NCBI GenBank assembly: GCA_029778965.1
Contig: JAKPBL010000669.1
Coordinates: forward strand, 1-7,663
Length of the DNA: 7,663 bases
Source of the DNA: Bacteroidota bacterium
GTDB taxonomy: Bacteria > Bacteroidota > Bacteroidia > Chitinophagales > Chitinophagaceae
Direction: 5' to 3'
Both the position numbers and the translations under genes were made by a program. The notes below the pieces were generated by a model. The model was not told the origin of the DNA, searched no databases, and saw only the letters and a program-made list of their open reading frames with translations. Below, piece after piece: positions 4,868 to 7,663 of this stretch (its first letter is position 1; every line of letters starts with the position of its first letter).

Positions 4868-7663
4868 ATGAAAAAACAATTCGCCGGGCTGCTTATGCCC
4901 CGGAACTGCCTGTATGAGAAATTGCTCCGGATCATGAAACTAACCACTGTACTGCTTTTGGCCTTTTGCATGCACTTGCACGCCCGCGTGTTTTCGCAGA
5001 AAAACACGCTTAGCCTGCAGGCCAAAGCCAGCCCCGTTTCCAGGGTACTTGCTGATATTCAGCAAAAAACGGGTTACTCTTTCTTTTATCGCAATGACCA
5101 GGTAAACCTGCAGCGCCGGGTAACCCTCGATTTCAGCAATGCCCCGATAGAAAAAGTGCTGACCGCGCTCTTCGACAACGAACCGATACGTTACCAGTTC
5201 ATCGGCGATGTGATCGTGTTGCGCACTGAACCGCTGGTGAAAACGGAAGCCGGCAAAGCCTACCTGACGGTTACGGGAAAGATAACCAATGCCGCTACCC
5301 ACGAGCCTTTGGCAGGCGTAACGGTCATTGAAAAGGCATCGGGTAACGGAACAGCCACCGACAAGAACGGCGATTTCAAGCTGGAGGTTGCAGACGACCA
5401 GGCCGTATTGGTGGTCCGTTCGATCGGCTTTCAGCCGGTAGAGCTGCCGCTTGCCGGGAAACACGCGGTAGAGATAGCGCTGGTGGAAGAGAAGAAAGTG
5501 TTGGACCAGGTGGTGGTGGTCGGTTACGGCACCCAAAAGAAAAAGGACATCACGGGCGCGGTAGCCGTTATCGGTTCCAAAGAGCTGGAAGACCGGCCCA
5601 ATAACCAGTTCGGTTACGCCATCGAAGGCAAGGCCGCGGGCGTGCAGGTGATCCGTCCCTCGGGACAACCGCAAGCCGGCTTTTCCATCCGGGTACGCGG
5701 CACGTCCACTATTACTTCAGGAAGCGAACCTTTATACATCGTAGATGGCGTGCCTACCGAAAACACGCAGGAGATCAACCCTGCCGATATCGAAAACCTG
5801 ACGGTGCTGAAAGACGCATCTGCCGCAGCGATATACGGCTCATCAGGCGCCAACGGCGTGGTGCTGATTACGACCAAACGCGGCCATAATCAACCCACGC
5901 GGGTAGCGCTGAATGCCTATACCGGCTACTCTTCACCCTGGCGCAAGCTCGATGTGCTGAATGCTGCCCAATACAAAGACCTGATGACAGAAATGGGGCT
6001 GAATACCGATTGGGCAAGTTACCCGAACAACAACTACTGGCAAGACCAGGTATTTCGTACCGCCAACGCACAGAACTACCAGGTAAGCCTTACAGGCGGC
6101 AATGAAAAAACGGGGTATTATATGTCGGGTTCATGGATGAAGCAGGATGGAATCGTGCTTACCAACACGGTGCGCCGCGCCAATTTCAAGCTTAATCTCG
6201 ATCATAGCATCAATAAGATATTTAAAGTGGGAACCTCTATTGCCTACAGCCGCTGGAAAGATGTGGACGTAGACGAGGCAGGCCGTTTCGGAGCGGTGAT
6301 GAGCTCGCTGAGCGGATCGCCTGTTACGGGCGTATATGACAACGAGGGGCATTTCGCGATCGATCCCTTTATTTCAGACGTGGAAAATCCGGTAGGGCTG
6401 CTGTTGAAAAATGACCATAAATGGATCAACTATCGCTTTAACGGGAATGTATATGCGGAAGCGCAGGTGCTGCCCTCGCTGAAGCTGCGTACCATGTTCG
6501 GGCTGGAGCATACCGACGGTACTTACAACGGATGGGTAGATCCGTTCCGCAGCCGCGAAGGCCGGGGATTCAAAGGGATCGCCGATCTCAGCAACAGTAA
6601 TTACGACTACTGGATCAGCGAGAACACCGTTACTTATACGCTCAACCGGAATGCACACCAATTGACAGCCGTTGGCGGTTTCGTTGCCTCCGAGCGGAGC
6701 GTGGCCGCCAGCTCCATTCATGCCACCGGGTTTGGCAGCGCCGCTATTCCGTCGGTAAATGCAGGGTCTATTAAAACCAGTACCGCCAATACCAGTCGCC
6801 GCCGGAACAGTTCGTTCATCGGCCGGCTGAATTATGCCTACGACGACCGTTACCTGGCTACCGCCAATTTCCGGGCCGATGCCTCTACTGTTTTTGCGAA
6901 TACCGATAACCCCTGGGGGTATTTCCCGTCGTTTTCCCTCGGCTGGCGTATTTCCAAAGAGAAATTCTTTACGCTCGACAAAGTGAATGAGCTGAAGCTC
7001 AGGCTGGGCTGGGGCGCCGTTGGAAATGACCAGACGGCCGACTATGCATCTTATGGGCTCGTTTCGCCAACAGCACCCTATGTGATCGGCGGCGTAGTGG
7101 TACCCGGTACGGCTCCCGGTTCCATGGAAAATGTCAACCTGCGCTGGGAAACCACCCGCCAATCGAATATCGGTCTCGATATCGCGCTGTTCAACAACAG
7201 GGTGCTGGTTACCACTGACTACTATATCAAGAGAACAGAAGACATGCTGCTCGACCGGCCGGTGCCAGCCAGCCTGGGCATACCTTCCAATACCGCGATC
7301 AAGAACATCGGCAGGATGGAAAACAAGGGCTTCGAGTTTGCTGTCAGCACCCGCAACCTGGCAGGTGCGTTTAAATGGAATACCGATTTCAATATTTCCT
7401 TTAACCGCAGCAAGGTGCTGGCCCTCGATGGCGGCCTGATCAAGATCGGCAATATCGCCGATCGCGGTACGGTAGCCATTGCCGAAGAAGGCAAGCCGCT
7501 GGGATTGTTTTACGGGCTGGTGGCGAAAGGCGTAGATCCGCAAACCGGTGATATGATCTATGAAGACCTCGACAAAGACGGAGAGCTCAGCGACGGCGAC
7601 TATACGATCATCGGCAATTCGAACCCGAAATACATGTTCGGCCTGACCAATAACTTTTCCTAC
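4868..7663 (+). CDS. SusC/RagA-family TonB-dependent receptor with STN signalling domain (3' end outside window)
   Basis: An outer-membrane TonB-dependent receptor, open for 932 codons to the window end. ATG 4868 gives a basic leader and then a signal peptide (about residues 22-44, KLTTVLLLAFCMHLHARVFS); this long n-region is typical of STN-bearing SusC proteins. Then come the STN domain (about 48-119, VLADIQQKTGYSFFYR), a carboxypeptidase-regulatory-like beta domain (about 134-205, ITNAATHEPLAGVTV), the SusC motif VVVVGYGTQKKKDITGAV (215-232) and the plug (about 225-338) with IRVRGTST, YIVDGVP and DASAAAIYGSSGANGVV. The rest is beta-barrel, reaching GKPLGLFYGLVAKG and the near-C-terminal DLDKDGELSDGD/IIGNSNP region. 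About 100-130 residues and the stop should lie beyond the window. The STN domain marks it as a transducer feeding the adjacent FecR. A SusD-like partner gene is expected next. The substrate is unknown; a glycan is common but not implied here. Confidence 0.94.
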   Translation, partial: MKKQFAGLLMPRNCLYEKLLRIMKLTTVLLLAFCMHLHARVFSQKNTLSLQAKASPVSRVLADIQQKTGYSFFYRNDQVNLQRRVTLDFSNAPIEKVLTALFDNEPIRYQFIGDVIVLRTEPLVKTEAGKAYLTVTGKITNAATHEPLAGVTVIEKASGNGTATDKNGDFKLEVADDQAVLVVRSIGFQPVELPLAGKHAVEIALVEEKKVLDQVVVVGYGTQKKKDITGAVAVIGSKELEDRPNNQFGYAIEGKAAGVQVIRPSGQPQAGFSIRVRGTSTITSGSEPLYIVDGVPTENTQEINPADIENLTVLKDASAAAIYGSSGANGVVLITTKRGHNQPTRVALNAYTGYSSPWRKLDVLNAAQYKDLMTEMGLNTDWASYPNNNYWQDQVFRTANAQNYQVSLTGGNEKTGYYMSGSWMKQDGIVLTNTVRRANFKLNLDHSINKIFKVGTSIAYSRWKDVDVDEAGRFGAVMSSLSGSPVTGVYDNEGHFAIDPFISDVENPVGLLLKNDHKWINYRFNGNVYAEAQVLPSLKLRTMFGLEHTDGTYNGWVDPFRSREGRGFKGIADLSNSNYDYWISENTVTYTLNRNAHQLTAVGGFVASERSVAASSIHATGFGSAAIPSVNAGSIKTSTANTSRRRNSSFIGRLNYAYDDRYLATANFRADASTVFANTDNPWGYFPSFSLGWRISKEKFFTLDKVNELKLRLGWGAVGNDQTADYASYGLVSPTAPYVIGGVVVPGTAPGSMENVNLRWETTRQSNIGLDIALFNNRVLVTTDYYIKRTEDMLLDRPVPASLGIPSNTAIKNIGRMENKGFEFAVSTRNLAGAFKWNTDFNISFNRSKVLALDGGLIKIGNIADRGTVAIAEEGKPLGLFYGLVAKGVDPQTGDMIYEDLDKDGELSDGDYTIIGNSNPKYMFGLTNNFSY

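Noticed and set aside
4940..5674. Minus-strand open frame of 244 codons opposite the receptor STN and plug region
   Set aside because: It is a shadow of the receptor frame. An antisense transcript here is possible, but nothing supports a protein.
6907..6918. ACCCCTGGGGGT palindrome-like run in the receptor gene
   Set aside because: It encodes the conserved NPWGYFP barrel motif, with no spacer for a hairpin loop.
7444..7463. 7-bp inverted repeat GATCGGC/GCCGATC in the receptor gene
   Set aside because: It is short, inside coding sequence for KIGNIADRG, and of a size expected by chance in GC-rich DNA.
6374..7543. Long minus-strand open frame (389 codons) opposite the receptor gene
   Set aside because: It is antisense to a well-supported beta-barrel coding sequence with conserved SusC motifs; its translation resembles no known family and it is explained by GC-rich codon bias.
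7565..7600. DxDxDG calcium-loop-like motif (DLDKDGELSDGD) in the receptor
   Set aside because: It is a standard element near the C-terminus of SusC proteins and not a separate EF-hand or dockerin domain.

Overview
The window looks like chromosomal DNA from a Bacteroidota species, most likely Chitinophagaceae (Chitinophaga or a relative). I infer this from the gene families and from the lack of Shine-Dalgarno sequences before most starts. The gene families are a SusC-type TonB-dependent receptor with an STN domain, a Bacteroidota-style FecI/FecR pair, and a PBP1A next to what appears to be the end of a SprE/PorW-like protein. GC content is a little above half throughout, and I see no compositional break or sign of recent transfer. 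All supported genes lie on the + strand and almost fill the window. There are no tRNA or rRNA genes, CRISPR arrays or insertion sequences that I can recognise.

Layout. Positions 1-654 are the 3' end of a gene that begins upstream; its product resembles the C-terminal domain of SprE/PorW-type lipoproteins of the type IX secretion/gliding machinery. After 13 bp comes a complete class A penicillin-binding protein (668-3094), with an intact glycosyltransferase and an intact transpeptidase domain. Its stop codon overlaps the GTG start of an ECF sigma factor (3091-3660) by four bases. A 48-bp spacer leads to the FecR-type anti-sigma factor (best start 3709, stop 4764). A 103-bp gap holding a perfect 9-bp hairpin separates fecR from the SusC-type receptor, which starts at 4868 and is open for 932 codons until the window ends.

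How the genes work together. Sigma factor, FecR and STN-bearing receptor form the classical trans-envelope signalling trio. In this family the receptor binds a ligand at the outer membrane, its periplasmic STN domain contacts the C-terminal part of FecR, and FecR controls the ECF sigma factor, which activates the receptor operon. A SusD-like lipoprotein gene is expected just beyond the right edge. The substrate cannot be read from the sequence. The first two genes are envelope-assembly genes. It is unusual that the sigma gene is translationally joined to the PBP gene.

Most of the window is ordinary. The parts worth a second look are small: a minus-strand terminator-like hairpin between fecR and susC that would fit a DonS-like antisense RNA; a slippery T TTT TTT heptamer directly before the sigma stop codon; the sigma-PBP overlap; and an 11-bp perfect inverted repeat inside fecR.
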